Shown: piece after piece, positions 1 to 7,569 of the stretch
Layout of the letters: each line of letters starts with the position of its first letter
Position numbering within the stretch: position 1 is the first letter of the stretch
The notes under the pieces: model-generated
Told to the model about the DNA's origin: nothing
The model's database searches: none
What the model saw: only the letters and a program-made list of their open reading frames with translations
Program-made: the position numbers and the translations under genes
Source of the DNA: Brevibacterium sp. JSBI002
Lineage (GTDB): Bacteria > Actinomycetota > Actinomycetes > Actinomycetales > Brevibacteriaceae
Assembly (NCBI RefSeq): GCF_026013965.1
Contig: NZ_CP110341.1
Location: 2,108,001-2,172,000 of the forward strand
Direction: 5' to 3'
Length of the DNA stretch: 64,000 nucleotides

Positions 1-381
1 GTCGTCACCCGCCTGCAGGGCGAGGGGAAGGTCGTCGCGATGGTCGGCGACGGCGTCAACGACGCCCCGGCGCTGGCCCAGGCCGACCTGGGCCTGGCGA
101 TGGGCACCGGCACCGACGTCGCCATTGAGGCCTCCGACATCACGCTCGTGCGCGGGGACCTGATGGCCGCGTTCGACGCGATCCGGCTCTCCCGCAGGAC
201 CCTGGGCACGATCAAGTCGAACCTGTTCTGGGCGTTTGCCTACAACGTCGCGGCCATCCCGGTCGCAGCGCTGGGCATGCTCAACCCCATGCTCGCAGGC
301 GCGGCGATGGCGTTCTCCAGCGTCTTCGTCGTCGGAAACAGCCTCCGCCTGCGCGGGTTCCGCAGCGTCGCCAAGCAGTGA
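1..381 (+). CDS. copA: Copper-exporting P1B-type ATPase, C-terminal part (5' end outside window)
   Basis: Only the last 126 codons are present, and the reading frame is open from base 1. The visible part carries the P-type hinge motif [14 protein letters not shown] and two final membrane helices. The last-helix pattern [10 protein letters not shown] followed by [15 protein letters not shown] fits the Cu(I) P1B-1 class, in which Tyr-Asn and Met-Ser residues bind Cu(I). The expected role is ATP-driven Cu(I) export across the cytoplasmic membrane. A YHS-domain gene starts 49 nt downstream and a CsoR-type promoter follows, so this is one end of a copper resistance cluster. The N-terminal metal-binding domains and the CPC motif lie outside the window, so silver or general copper specificity cannot be separated. 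Confidence 0.9.
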   Translation, partial: VVTRLQGEGKVVAMVGDGVNDAPALAQADLGLAMGTGTDVAIEASDITLVRGDLMAAFDAIRLSRRTLGTIKSNLFWAFAYNVAAIPVAALGMLNPMLAGAAMAFSSVFVVGNSLRLRGFRSVAKQ

Positions 382-430
382 CGCCGCAGAACCGATCATC
401 ATCCGAACACACGAAAGGCATTCACCGGGA

Positions 431-775
431 ATGAGCAACGAAGACCAGGCATCCACCAGCTGCTGCAGCACTTCCCCCGCAGCCAAGGCATCCGCCGCCG
501 AGGAACCTGTCAGCGATGGTTCCAGCTGCGGCGGCATGATCGGCGCAGAGAACCCCGCCGCCGATTCCGGACATCGCGATAACCTTCTCGTCGAAGGAAG
601 CGACGACGACATGACCACCTGCCCCGTCATGGTCGGCAATCCGGTCAACAAGCAGGACGCCGAAGAAAAGGGCCTATTCCGCGACTACTACGGGCAGCGC
701 TTCTGGCTCTGCTGCCCAGGCTGCGGACCGACCTTCGACTCCGATCCAGCCAAGTACGCCGCCAACATGGCCTGA
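431..775 (+). CDS. YHS domain-containing metal-binding protein
   Basis: This is a 114-residue protein. The first part is Ser/Ala-rich and low complexity with cysteine pairs (SCCS near residue 11 and SSCGG). The C-terminal 50 residues form a YHS-type module: TTCPVMVGNPVNK, then FRDYYGQRFWLCCPGCGPTF. YHS modules are small metal-binding domains often linked to copper ATPases. I infer a soluble copper-binding or delivery role from its position between copA and the CsoR-type promoter. The ATG at 431 places the start after the copA stop; an upstream in-frame extension would overlap copA and is unlikely. A strong hairpin follows the stop codon. Confidence 0.8.
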   Translation: MSNEDQASTSCCSTSPAAKASAAEEPVSDGSSCGGMIGAENPAADSGHRDNLLVEGSDDDMTTCPVMVGNPVNKQDAEEKGLFRDYYGQRFWLCCPGCGPTFDSDPAKYAANMA

Positions 776-783
776 TCCTTCGA

Positions 784-823
784 CGACCCGGGGCTGCAGC
801 ATCACTGCTGCCGCCCCGGGTCG
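784..823 (+). terminator. GC-rich hairpin, probable terminator after the YHS gene
   Basis: An 11-bp perfect stem (784-794 with 813-823) encloses a second short GCAGC/GCTGC stem. It begins 8 nt after the YHS gene stop. There is no T-tract, as is common for actinobacterial terminators. It separates copA-YHS from the next promoter. Confidence 0.6.
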
Positions 824-865
824 ACTGGATCGTAGCTGAGCGATTCCACGCCCGCCGATCGATAT

Positions 866-892
866 TTGACCGATACCCCAGAGGGGTATAAT
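866..892 (+). promoter_or_regulatory. CsoR-type operator inside a sigma-70-like promoter
   Basis: A -35 element TTGACC (866-871) and a perfect -10 TATAAT (887-892) are separated by 15 nt. The spacer and -10 are occupied by a 17-bp inverted repeat at 873-889, ATACCCC-AGA-GGGGTAT. This is the TACCCC/GGGGTA pattern typical of copper-responsive CsoR operators. A CsoR gene lies at 3772-4095. I infer that apo-CsoR blocks the promoter and that Cu(I) releases it. The short 15-nt spacer is unusual. Confidence 0.85.
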
Positions 893-923
893 GTTGATCG
901 GGCCAGAATGAATAGGAGACTTT

Positions 924-1520
924 ATGCGCAAGCGCCTCATGACCACCGTCGCCGCAGGAGTGCTCGGCGGAGCACTCGTGCTCACCGGCTGCAGCAACGG
1001 AGGAGACCAGGACCAAGCGACCCCCTCATCGACCAGCCAGCACGAGGGCCACGGAAGCAGTGGCAGCAGTTCTGACAGCGGCGGGATGGAGCATCCGATG
1101 GACGGCGGCCCCGCCCCCGAGGGCATCGAGAAGGCTGCGTCGCCGAAGTACCCGGCCGGCACCGAGGTCACGCTCACCGCCGAACACATGGAGGGCATGG
1201 ACGGCGCAAACGCCACGATCGCCGGCGCGTTCGACACCTACACCTACGCGGTGAACTTCACGCCCACCACCGGCGGGAATCCGGTCAAGGATCACAAGTG
1301 GGTCGTGCAGGAAGAGATCAAGGACGCCAAAGACCAGCGTCTGGCCGACGGCACCGAGGTCACTCTCGAGGCCGAACACATGGAGGGCATGAAGGGCGCG
1401 AAGGCCACCATCGCCTCCTCCACCGACCAGACCGTCTACATGGTCGACTACGAGTCCGACGGCATGACGATGACCAACCACAAATGGGTCGTCGAGAGCG
1501 AGATCAAGCCGGCCTCCTGA
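924..1520 (+). CDS. YdhK-family lipoprotein with two DUF1541 repeats
   Basis: This 198-residue secreted lipoprotein has a lipobox LVLTGC with the lipidated Cys at residue 23. A Ser/His/Met-containing linker (HEGHGSSGSS, MEHPMDGG) follows. Two tandem copies of a DUF1541-like unit follow at about residues 72-125 and 138-195, each with GTEVTL.AEHMEGM and a closing HKWVV. Such proteins accompany copper or heavy-metal ATPases. Met/His content suggests extracellular copper binding, which is inference. The start has a good AGGAG (914-918) and lies 31 nt after the CsoR-regulated -10. It is probably the first gene of the ydhK-copB-csoR operon. Confidence 0.8.
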   Translation: MRKRLMTTVAAGVLGGALVLTGCSNGGDQDQATPSSTSQHEGHGSSGSSSDSGGMEHPMDGGPAPEGIEKAASPKYPAGTEVTLTAEHMEGMDGANATIAGAFDTYTYAVNFTPTTGGNPVKDHKWVVQEEIKDAKDQRLADGTEVTLEAEHMEGMKGAKATIASSTDQTVYMVDYESDGMTMTNHKWVVESEIKPAS

Positions 1521-1609
1521 GCCGGTCGCCGCGGGCCCATTCAAGGTCCGCGGCGAGACACGACCCGATCGAAGGAAAGACCGGGGAAGAACGAGGGAAG
1601 CGAAGAGCA

Positions 1610-3760
1610 ATGACGGACCCGACCACGCATCACCATCACCATGACCACGACGGTGTCGCGACCACCGAGTCCGGCCACGTTAACGACTCGCACGCCGAGC
1701 ACGACGGCCACACCATGGAACACGGTGACCACGCCGGGCACGGCGATCACGGCAGTGGTCATGGTGGTCATGCGGGCCACGGCGACCACGTCGGCCAGTT
1801 CCGCAGGCTGTTCTGGATCAACCTCGTCATCGCCATCCCGGTGGTCGCGTTCTCCCCCATGTTCGCCATGCTCCTCGGGTACTCCGTGCCCGGCTGGGCA
1901 GGCTGGGTCGCCGCAGTCCTCGGCACCGTCATGTACGCCTGGGGCGGCACCCCGTTCCTCACCGGTGCCGTCAGCGAGCTGAAGAGCCGCCAGCCGGGGA
2001 TGATGCTGCTCATCGCGCTCGGCATCACCGTCGCCTTCCTCGCCTCCTGGGCCGCCACTCTCGGCCTCGTCCACCACGAGCTCGAGTTCTGGTGGGAGCT
2101 GGCACTGCTGATCGTCATCATGCTGCTGGGCCACTGGATCGAGATGCGTTCCCTGGCCCAGACGACCTCGGCGCTGGACTCCCTGGCCGCGCTGCTGCCT
2201 GACGAGGCCGAGCGCGTCGAGGGCGACGACGTCGTCACGGTCGACCCCGCCGACCTCCGCGTCGGTGACATCGTCGTCGTCCGCCCCGGTGGCAGCGTCC
2301 CCGCCGACGGCACCATCGTCGACGGTCGCGCCGATATGGACGAGTCCATGATCACCGGCGAATCACGCCCCGTCGCCCGCGGCGAAGGCGAGAACGTCAC
2401 TGCTGGCACCGTGGCCACTGACTCCGGCCTGCGCGTGGAGATCACCGCCACCGGCGACGACACGGCTCTGGCGGGCATCAACAGGCTCGTCGCCGAGGCG
2501 CAGGGCTCCTCCTCCCGCGCCCAGCGCATCGCCGACCGCGCCGCCGCCCTGCTGTTCTGGTTCGCCCTCGGTGCTGCCCTGATCACCGCAGTCGTTTGGA
2601 CTCTCTTCGGGCTCCCCGACGATGCGGTCATTCGCACCATCACCGTCCTCGTCATCGCCTGCCCACACGCGCTGGGCCTGGCGATCCCGCTGGTGGTCTC
2701 CATCGCCACCGAGCGCGCCGCCCGCGGCGGCGTCCTGGTCAAGGACCGCCTCGCGCTGGAGTCCATGCGCCAGGTCGATGCGGTGCTCTTCGACAAGACC
2801 GGCACCCTGACCAAGGGCGAGCCCACCGTCACCGGCGTCGAATCGACCGGCGACCTGGACTCCGACGAGGTGCTCGCCCTGGCCGCCGCGGCCGAGGCCG
2901 ACAGCGAGCACCCGCTCGCCCGGTCCATAGTCACCGCCGCCAAGGAGAAGAGCCTCGCCCTCGAGCCGGCCAGTGGGTTCTCCTCCTCCCCGGCAGTCGG
3001 CGTCACCGCGACCGTGGCCGACCAGGAGATTCGCGTCGGCGGTCCACGGCTGCTCGAGGAGACCGGGCAGGACGAGGTCGACACGGCCGACGCGTGGCGG
3101 GCCGAGGGTGCGATCATCCTGCACGTCCTCCGCGACGGCCAAGTGATCGGCGGCCTCAAGCTCGCCGACGAGGTCCGGCCCGAGTCCCGCGACGCCGTCG
3201 ACGCCCTCCATGAGCTCGGCGTCGAGGTCGTTATGATCACCGGCGACGCCGAGGCCGTGGCGAACGAGGTTGGCCGGGAACTCAGCATCGACCGTGTCTT
3301 CGCCGGCGTCCGCCCCGAGGACAAGTCCGCAAAGGTCGCTGCGCTTCAGGACGAGGGCAAGAGGGTCGCGATGGTCGGCGACGGCGTCAACGATGCCCCT
3401 GCGCTGGCGCAGTCCGACGTCGGTATCGCCATCGGGGCAGGCACAGACGTCGCCATCGCCTCTGCCGGCGTCATCCTCGCCAGCTCCGACCCGCGCAGCG
3501 TCCTGTCGGTCATCCAGCTCTCCCGTGCCGCATACCGTAAAATGAAGCAGAACCTGTGGTGGGCTGCCGGATACAACCTGCTCTCTGTACCGCTCGCGGC
3601 GGGCGTGCTCGCACCTGTCGGGTTCGTCCTGCCGATGTCGGTCGGCGCGATCCTGATGTCGATCTCCACTGTCGTCGTCGCGCTCAATGCCCAGCTGCTG
3701 CGTCGCATCGACCTCACCCCAGATGCCAGCACTCGCTCCGTCCTGGAGCACCAGAAGTGA
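1610..3760 (+). CDS. copB: CopB-type heavy-metal P-type ATPase with His-rich N-terminus
   Basis: This is a 716-residue P1B ATPase. Residues 7-60 are extremely His-rich (HHHHHDHD and many HGDH units), replacing a CxxC heavy-metal-associated domain. The membrane-4 motif is CPH (CPHALGLAIP, about residue 350), the signature of the P1B-3/CopB class. The phosphorylation loop DKTGTLTK lies near residue 396, with TGES and [14 protein letters not shown] also present. CopB-class pumps export copper or silver. An in-frame extension back to 1298 would overlap the lipoprotein gene. The ATG at 1610, after AAGAG-rich sequence, is the sensible start. csoR starts 11 nt after the stop, so the two are cotranscribed. 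Confidence 0.92.
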   Translation: MTDPTTHHHHHDHDGVATTESGHVNDSHAEHDGHTMEHGDHAGHGDHGSGHGGHAGHGDHVGQFRRLFWINLVIAIPVVAFSPMFAMLLGYSVPGWAGWVAAVLGTVMYAWGGTPFLTGAVSELKSRQPGMMLLIALGITVAFLASWAATLGLVHHELEFWWELALLIVIMLLGHWIEMRSLAQTTSALDSLAALLPDEAERVEGDDVVTVDPADLRVGDIVVVRPGGSVPADGTIVDGRADMDESMITGESRPVARGEGENVTAGTVATDSGLRVEITATGDDTALAGINRLVAEAQGSSSRAQRIADRAAALLFWFALGAALITAVVWTLFGLPDDAVIRTITVLVIACPHALGLAIPLVVSIATERAARGGVLVKDRLALESMRQVDAVLFDKTGTLTKGEPTVTGVESTGDLDSDEVLALAAAAEADSEHPLARSIVTAAKEKSLALEPASGFSSSPAVGVTATVADQEIRVGGPRLLEETGQDEVDTADAWRAEGAIILHVLRDGQVIGGLKLADEVRPESRDAVDALHELGVEVVMITGDAEAVANEVGRELSIDRVFAGVRPEDKSAKVAALQDEGKRVAMVGDGVNDAPALAQSDVGIAIGAGTDVAIASAGVILASSDPRSVLSVIQLSRAAYRKMKQNLWWAAGYNLLSVPLAAGVLAPVGFVLPMSVGAILMSISTVVVALNAQLLRRIDLTPDASTRSVLEHQK

Positions 3761-3771
3761 AGGACACACCC

Positions 3772-4095
3772 ATGAACACCGACACTGCAACCGATGAGAC
3801 CGGGGCGCACCAGCACGGTTACATCAGCGACAAGGACCGTTACCGCAACCGCATGAAGCGCATCGAAGGCCAGGCCCGCGGCATCACCAAGATGATCGAC
3901 GACGAGAAGTACTGCATCGACATCCTCACCCAGGTCTCCGCCTTGACCCGCGCCCTGCAGGGAGTGGCGACCGGCCTGCTCGATGACCACCTCAAGCACT
4001 GCGTGCTCGACGCCGCCAAGCAAGGCGATGAGGACGCGGCCATCGCCAAGATCCAGGAAGCCAGCGACGCCATCAATCGCCTCGTACGCTCCTGA
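3772..4095 (+). CDS. csoR: Copper-sensing transcriptional repressor CsoR
   Basis: This 107-residue all-helical regulator has the CsoR/RcnR fold signature RMKRIEGQARGITKMI. The Cu(I) ligands are all present in the right spacing: Cys48 (KYCIDIL), His73 and Cys77 (HLKHC). This matches the Cys-His-Cys set of M. tuberculosis CsoR. The N-terminus has extra histidines (AHQH). It is expected to bind the ATACCCC/GGGGTAT operator at 873-889 and repress the ydhK-copB-csoR operon, making it autoregulatory. The start codon is 11 nt after the copB stop. Confidence 0.93.
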   Translation: MNTDTATDETGAHQHGYISDKDRYRNRMKRIEGQARGITKMIDDEKYCIDILTQVSALTRALQGVATGLLDDHLKHCVLDAAKQGDEDAAIAKIQEASDAINRLVRS

Positions 4096-4278
4096 CACCA
4101 TCCGATTTCGTCAATACAGGATGCCTCGGACCGGTTGCGCCCCAGGTCAAGACAAGGCTCTCGATGTCTCCTGGCAGGCGTGCGCTGCGCTTCGTCTTGC
4201 CCTTGGCACCGGCGAAATCGGGCTGCTTTAGGTCTTACCTGACGACATGAACACCTTCACCTGAGAAAAGAGTTGGGC

Positions 4279-4902
4279 ATGCCCCTTGCCATTGTTACTC
4301 CGATCCAGCCCTCCAGGAGCCGCCTGAGACTCTGCGCGACCATGACTGCGCTGGCGACCAGCGCCGTCCCCCTGCTCAGCGGCTGTGCTGATGCGGAACC
4401 GTCCGCTGACGCAGGATCCGATCACTCACTGGTGGTCGAGCATAATCTAGACGGACTGAATGCACGGGAAATCATCAAGCGCCTCGACACAACGAAGGTG
4501 GCAGATCGCTCGTCTGAACTCATCGCTTCGATTGAACCCGACCAACTCGTCCTGACCGACGATCAGAACAATCAAACCACTCTGCCGATGCCAGAAGACG
4601 AATTCTACGTCTCTATCGCCCCATATCGCGGCCAGACTCACGAATGTTACTTTCACAGCCTCACTACTTGCCGCGGCGAGCTCGCCAATACTGACGTCGA
4701 CGTCACCGTGGTCGAGGCGACGTCCGGGAAGACCATCCTCGATGAAACACTCACGACTTACGACAACGGATTCGTCGGACTCTGGCTGCCCCGCGGCATT
4801 GACGCGACGCTCACGGTCAGCACCGGAGACCGCATCGCGAAGCAGGACATTTCGACCCGCATCGACGACCCCACCTGCTTGACTGGTCTTCAGCTGACTT
4901 GA
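4279..4902 (+). CDS. cueP: CueP-family copper-binding lipoprotein
   Basis: This 207-residue protein has a long positively charged signal region and a lipobox LLSGC with Cys36. The mature part aligns by eye with Salmonella CueP along its length: LDGLNAREIIKRLD, FYVSIAPY, then QTHECYFHSLTTCRGEL, NGFVGLWLPR, and a C-terminal PTCLT. The three conserved cysteines sit in CYFHSLTTC and PTCLT. CueP is known as a periplasmic copper-binding protein of Gram-negative bacteria; here a lipid-anchored version would sit on the outer face of the membrane. Purine-rich GAGAAAAGAG precedes the start; a TTG two codons upstream is an alternative. The gene lies 183 nt after csoR and I see no CsoR operator in that gap. 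Confidence 0.85.
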   Translation: MPLAIVTPIQPSRSRLRLCATMTALATSAVPLLSGCADAEPSADAGSDHSLVVEHNLDGLNAREIIKRLDTTKVADRSSELIASIEPDQLVLTDDQNNQTTLPMPEDEFYVSIAPYRGQTHECYFHSLTTCRGELANTDVDVTVVEATSGKTILDETLTTYDNGFVGLWLPRGIDATLTVSTGDRIAKQDISTRIDDPTCLTGLQLT

Positions 4903-4983
4903 CGCCCGGACGCTGAAAATGGCGAGGAGCTGCAGATCACCGCGATGGGCGAGCCGCGGTTTCGGAGGGTGAGCACGACTGAC

Positions 4984-5012
4984 TTGCTGATTGAATCGAT
5001 ATCCTTCAATAT
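4984..5012 (+). promoter_or_regulatory. Promoter with ArsR-type operator in front of acr3
   Basis: A TTGCTG (4984-4989) and CAATAT (5007-5012) with a 17-nt spacer would start transcription at or next to the acr3 ATG at 5019, making the transcript leaderless. The spacer holds ATTGAA and TTCAAT arms (4990-4995 and 5005-5010). It also holds, on the minus strand at 4995-5009, a match to the TTGA-N6-TCGAT sequence seen at three other arsenic promoters in this window. I infer repression by one of the two ArsR proteins. Confidence 0.65.
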
Positions 5013-5018
5013 AGAGGC

Positions 5019-6116
5019 ATGTCTAATCAAGCATCTCTCACTGCACCCCCTGTGACGCGACGGCTCTCGACCCTGGACAGGTGGCTGCCGCTGTGGATCG
5101 GGCTGGCGATGGTCGCAGGCCTCCTTCTGGGACGATTCATTCCTGGAATCTCGGAGTTGCTGTCGCACATGGAGATCGGCGGGATCTCCATGCCGATCGC
5201 GCTCGGCCTTCTCGTGATGATGTACCCGGTCCTGGCCAAGGTCCGCTACGACAAAGTCGCCGCCGTCACCGGCGACAAGAAGCTCCTCATCTCCTCTCTG
5301 GTACTCAATTGGCTCGCCGGGCCGGCGATCATGTTCGCCCTGGCCTGGCTGCTCCTGCCCGACATTCCCGAGTACCGCACCGGGCTCATCATCGTCGGTC
5401 TGGCCCGCTGCATCGCCATGGTCGTGATCTGGAACGACCTGGCCTGCGGCGACCGCGAGGCGACCGCGGTGCTAGTGGCGATCAACTCGGTCTTCCAGGT
5501 CGTCATGTTCTCCGTCCTCGGCTGGTTCTACCTCAGCGTCCTGCCGAGCTGGCTCGGCCTGGACACACAAGGGCTCGAGGTGTCGATGGGCCAGATTGCC
5601 CTCAACGTCCTCGTCTTCCTCGGAGTGCCCCTGGTCGCGGGATTCGCCTCGCGCTGGATCGGTGAGAAGCGCAAGGGCCGGGACTGGTACGAGGAAAAAT
5701 TTGTTCCTAAGGTCGGACCATGGGCCTTGTACGGGCTGCTGTTCACTGTGGTACTGCTGTTCGCCCTCCAGGGTGAGCAGATCACGAGCCGGCCGCTGGA
5801 CGTCGTCCGGATCGCTCTGCCGCTACTGGTGTACTTCGCCGTCATGTGGTTCGCCGGCCTGCTGCTGGGCAAAGGCATCGGCCTCGGTTATGCACGGTCG
5901 ACGACACTGGCATTCACTGCGGCGGGCAACAACTTCGAGCTCGCCATCGCCGTCGCGATCGGCACCTTCGGCGCGACTTCCGGCCAGGCACTGGCCGGCG
6001 TCGTCGGACCGCTCATCGAGGTGCCCGTCCTCGTCGGCCTCGTCTACGTCTCCCTCTGGGCCGCCAAGGCGTGGTTCCGCACCGATCCCTATAACCAGGA
6101 GGTACGAACGTCATGA
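5019..6116 (+). CDS. acr3: Acr3-family arsenite efflux permease
   Basis: This 365-residue integral membrane protein has about ten predicted helices, the normal size for Acr3. The family signature GLARCIAMVVIWNDLACGD is present around residues 127-145 and contains the conserved membrane Cys used for As(III) transport. AGNNFELAIAVAIGTFG near the C-terminus is another Acr3 motif. It exports arsenite, and possibly antimonite, using the proton gradient. The ATG has only AGAGG two bases upstream, too close for a normal ribosome site, which agrees with the leaderless promoter proposed. The stop overlaps the next start (ATGA at 6113-6116), so translation with the ArsR-ArsC fusion is coupled. Confidence 0.95.
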   Translation: MSNQASLTAPPVTRRLSTLDRWLPLWIGLAMVAGLLLGRFIPGISELLSHMEIGGISMPIALGLLVMMYPVLAKVRYDKVAAVTGDKKLLISSLVLNWLAGPAIMFALAWLLLPDIPEYRTGLIIVGLARCIAMVVIWNDLACGDREATAVLVAINSVFQVVMFSVLGWFYLSVLPSWLGLDTQGLEVSMGQIALNVLVFLGVPLVAGFASRWIGEKRKGRDWYEEKFVPKVGPWALYGLLFTVVLLFALQGEQITSRPLDVVRIALPLLVYFAVMWFAGLLLGKGIGLGYARSTTLAFTAAGNNFELAIAVAIGTFGATSGQALAGVVGPLIEVPVLVGLVYVSLWAAKAWFRTDPYNQEVRTS

Positions 6117-7129
6117 CCGACATCGCCCTGACGCCAGCCGCCCCCGATGAAGACTGCCTGCCCCAAGTGACGCCGATCTCGACGGCCCTCGGCCAGGAGG
6201 TTGCCGCGACACTCGCGGGCACCCTCAAAGCCCTCGCCGACCCATTGCGTCTGCGGATGCTCTCGGCGATCGCAGCCGATCCTCGCGGCGAGTCGTGCGT
6301 ATGCGATCTCGCCGACCTCGCCGACGTCTCACAGCCGACCGTCTCCCACCACCTCAAGGTCCTCCGGACAGTGGGGCTGCTCGATTCCGAGCGCCGTGGG
6401 ACTTGGGTCTGGTACAGCATCGCGCCAGGGAAAAGTGACGCTGTCGCCGCCTTGCTCGAAGGATTCGCACCGGCGGCCGTCGCCCCCAGCATGGAACCGG
6501 AAACGACGGCCGCCGCAGAGCTGGAGAGCATGGACGAGCACATCGAGCGTCTGGCCGCCGACCTCGCCAACGCGACGTCGCAGCTGCCGCGGGATACCGT
6601 CACCAGCATCGTCCGGGAATCGTACACGGCGCTGGCCCGGTCGGCGAAGATCACACGCTACCTGGTGCCCCTGAGCGAACGCTTCGCTCGGCAGCGACTG
6701 GCTGACCTCACCCGCAACCGAGCAACCGCACCGCCTCAGGTGCTGTTTGTCTGCGTCGCCAACGCAGGTCGCTCCCAGCTGGCCGCGGCGCTGACCCGCA
6801 GCCTGTCCGAGGGCAGGGTCGTCGCCCGATCCGCCGGCTCGACCCCGGCGGCGGGCATCCACCCGCACGTGCGCGACCTCGTCGCCGAGATCGACCGCGA
6901 GGCCGCCGACGAGGCGTTCCCCAAGCCGCTCACCGACGACGCCATTCGCGCCGCCGATGTCGTGGTGACCATGGGCTGCGGCGACGCCTGCCCCGTCGTC
7001 CCCGGAGTCCGGTACGAAGACTGGGCTGTCGGCGACCCGGCCCTGGCATCGCCGGAGGGACTCGCCGCTATCCGCGACGACATCGCTACACGCGTCAGCC
7101 GACTCCTCCCCACCTTCACCACCGAATGA
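6113..7129 (+). CDS. ArsR repressor fused to low-molecular-weight-phosphatase-type arsenate reductase
   Basis: This is a 338-residue two-function protein. Residues about 30-115 are a winged-helix ArsR/SmtB domain (TLKALADPLRLRMLSAI, SQPTVSHHLKVL), with Cys15, Cys62 and Cys64 as possible arsenite ligands. Residues about 130-205 form a helical linker resembling the three-helix segment found before some actinobacterial ArsC domains. From residue 209 an ArsC domain follows with the P-loop CVANAGRS (Cys214, CX5R intact) and MGCGDACP. The protein should both sense As(III) and reduce As(V). Its start overlaps acr3 by 4 nt, and its stop overlaps an ATG of the next arsC. ArsR-ArsC fusions are known in actinobacteria. 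Confidence 0.92.
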   Translation: MTDIALTPAAPDEDCLPQVTPISTALGQEVAATLAGTLKALADPLRLRMLSAIAADPRGESCVCDLADLADVSQPTVSHHLKVLRTVGLLDSERRGTWVWYSIAPGKSDAVAALLEGFAPAAVAPSMEPETTAAAELESMDEHIERLAADLANATSQLPRDTVTSIVRESYTALARSAKITRYLVPLSERFARQRLADLTRNRATAPPQVLFVCVANAGRSQLAAALTRSLSEGRVVARSAGSTPAAGIHPHVRDLVAEIDREAADEAFPKPLTDDAIRAADVVVTMGCGDACPVVPGVRYEDWAVGDPALASPEGLAAIRDDIATRVSRLLPTFTTE

Positions 7130-7146
7130 ACGAGAGAAGCACAGAT

Positions 7147-7569
7147 ATGAACGATCGCACGCCCTCCGTCCTGTTCGTCTGCGTCCACAACGCCGGCCGT
7201 TCCCAGATGGCTGCCGGCTGGCTGCGCCACCTCGCCGGGGACCGCATCGAGGTCCGCTCGGCCGGGTCGATGCCCGTCGAGCAGATCAATCCGGTCGCTG
7301 TCGAGGCCATGCTCGAGGTGGGGATCGACATCACTGCCGAGCAGCCCAAGGTGCTCACAGCCGAGGCCGTGCAGGACTCCGACGTCGTCATCACGATGGG
7401 CTGCGGTGACGCCTGTCCGTACTTCCCCGGCAAGCGCTACGAGGACTGGGAGCTCGACGATCCCGCTGGTCAGGGCATCGAGGCGGTGCGCCCGATTCGC
7501 GACGAGATCAGGTCTCGGATCGAGACGCTCACCGCAGAGCTGCTCGGCCAGGACCCGGCGCGGGCGTGA
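7147..7569 (+). CDS. arsC: Arsenate reductase, low-molecular-weight phosphatase type
   Basis: This 140-residue single-domain protein has P-loop CVHNAGRS (catalytic Cys12), followed by QMAAGWL and the SAGSMP strand. A second cysteine set MGCGDACP is conserved with thioredoxin-type ArsC enzymes. It converts arsenate to arsenite for Acr3. I prefer the ATG at 7147 because GAGAGAAG (7132-7139) is 7 nt upstream; an ATG at 7126 overlapping the previous stop would add seven residues. It closely resembles the ArsC half of the preceding fusion gene, so the operon carries two related reductase domains. The stop overlaps the GTG of arsO (GTGA). Confidence 0.93.
   Translation: MNDRTPSVLFVCVHNAGRSQMAAGWLRHLAGDRIEVRSAGSMPVEQINPVAVEAMLEVGIDITAEQPKVLTAEAVQDSDVVITMGCGDACPYFPGKRYEDWELDDPAGQGIEAVRPIRDEIRSRIETLTAELLGQDPARA

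Noticed and set aside
4230..4240. AGGT-CTT-ACCT repeat upstream of cueP, resembling half of an iron box
   Set aside because: Spacing is 3 nt, not the 7 nt of DtxR/IdeR boxes, and the gene is copper-linked.
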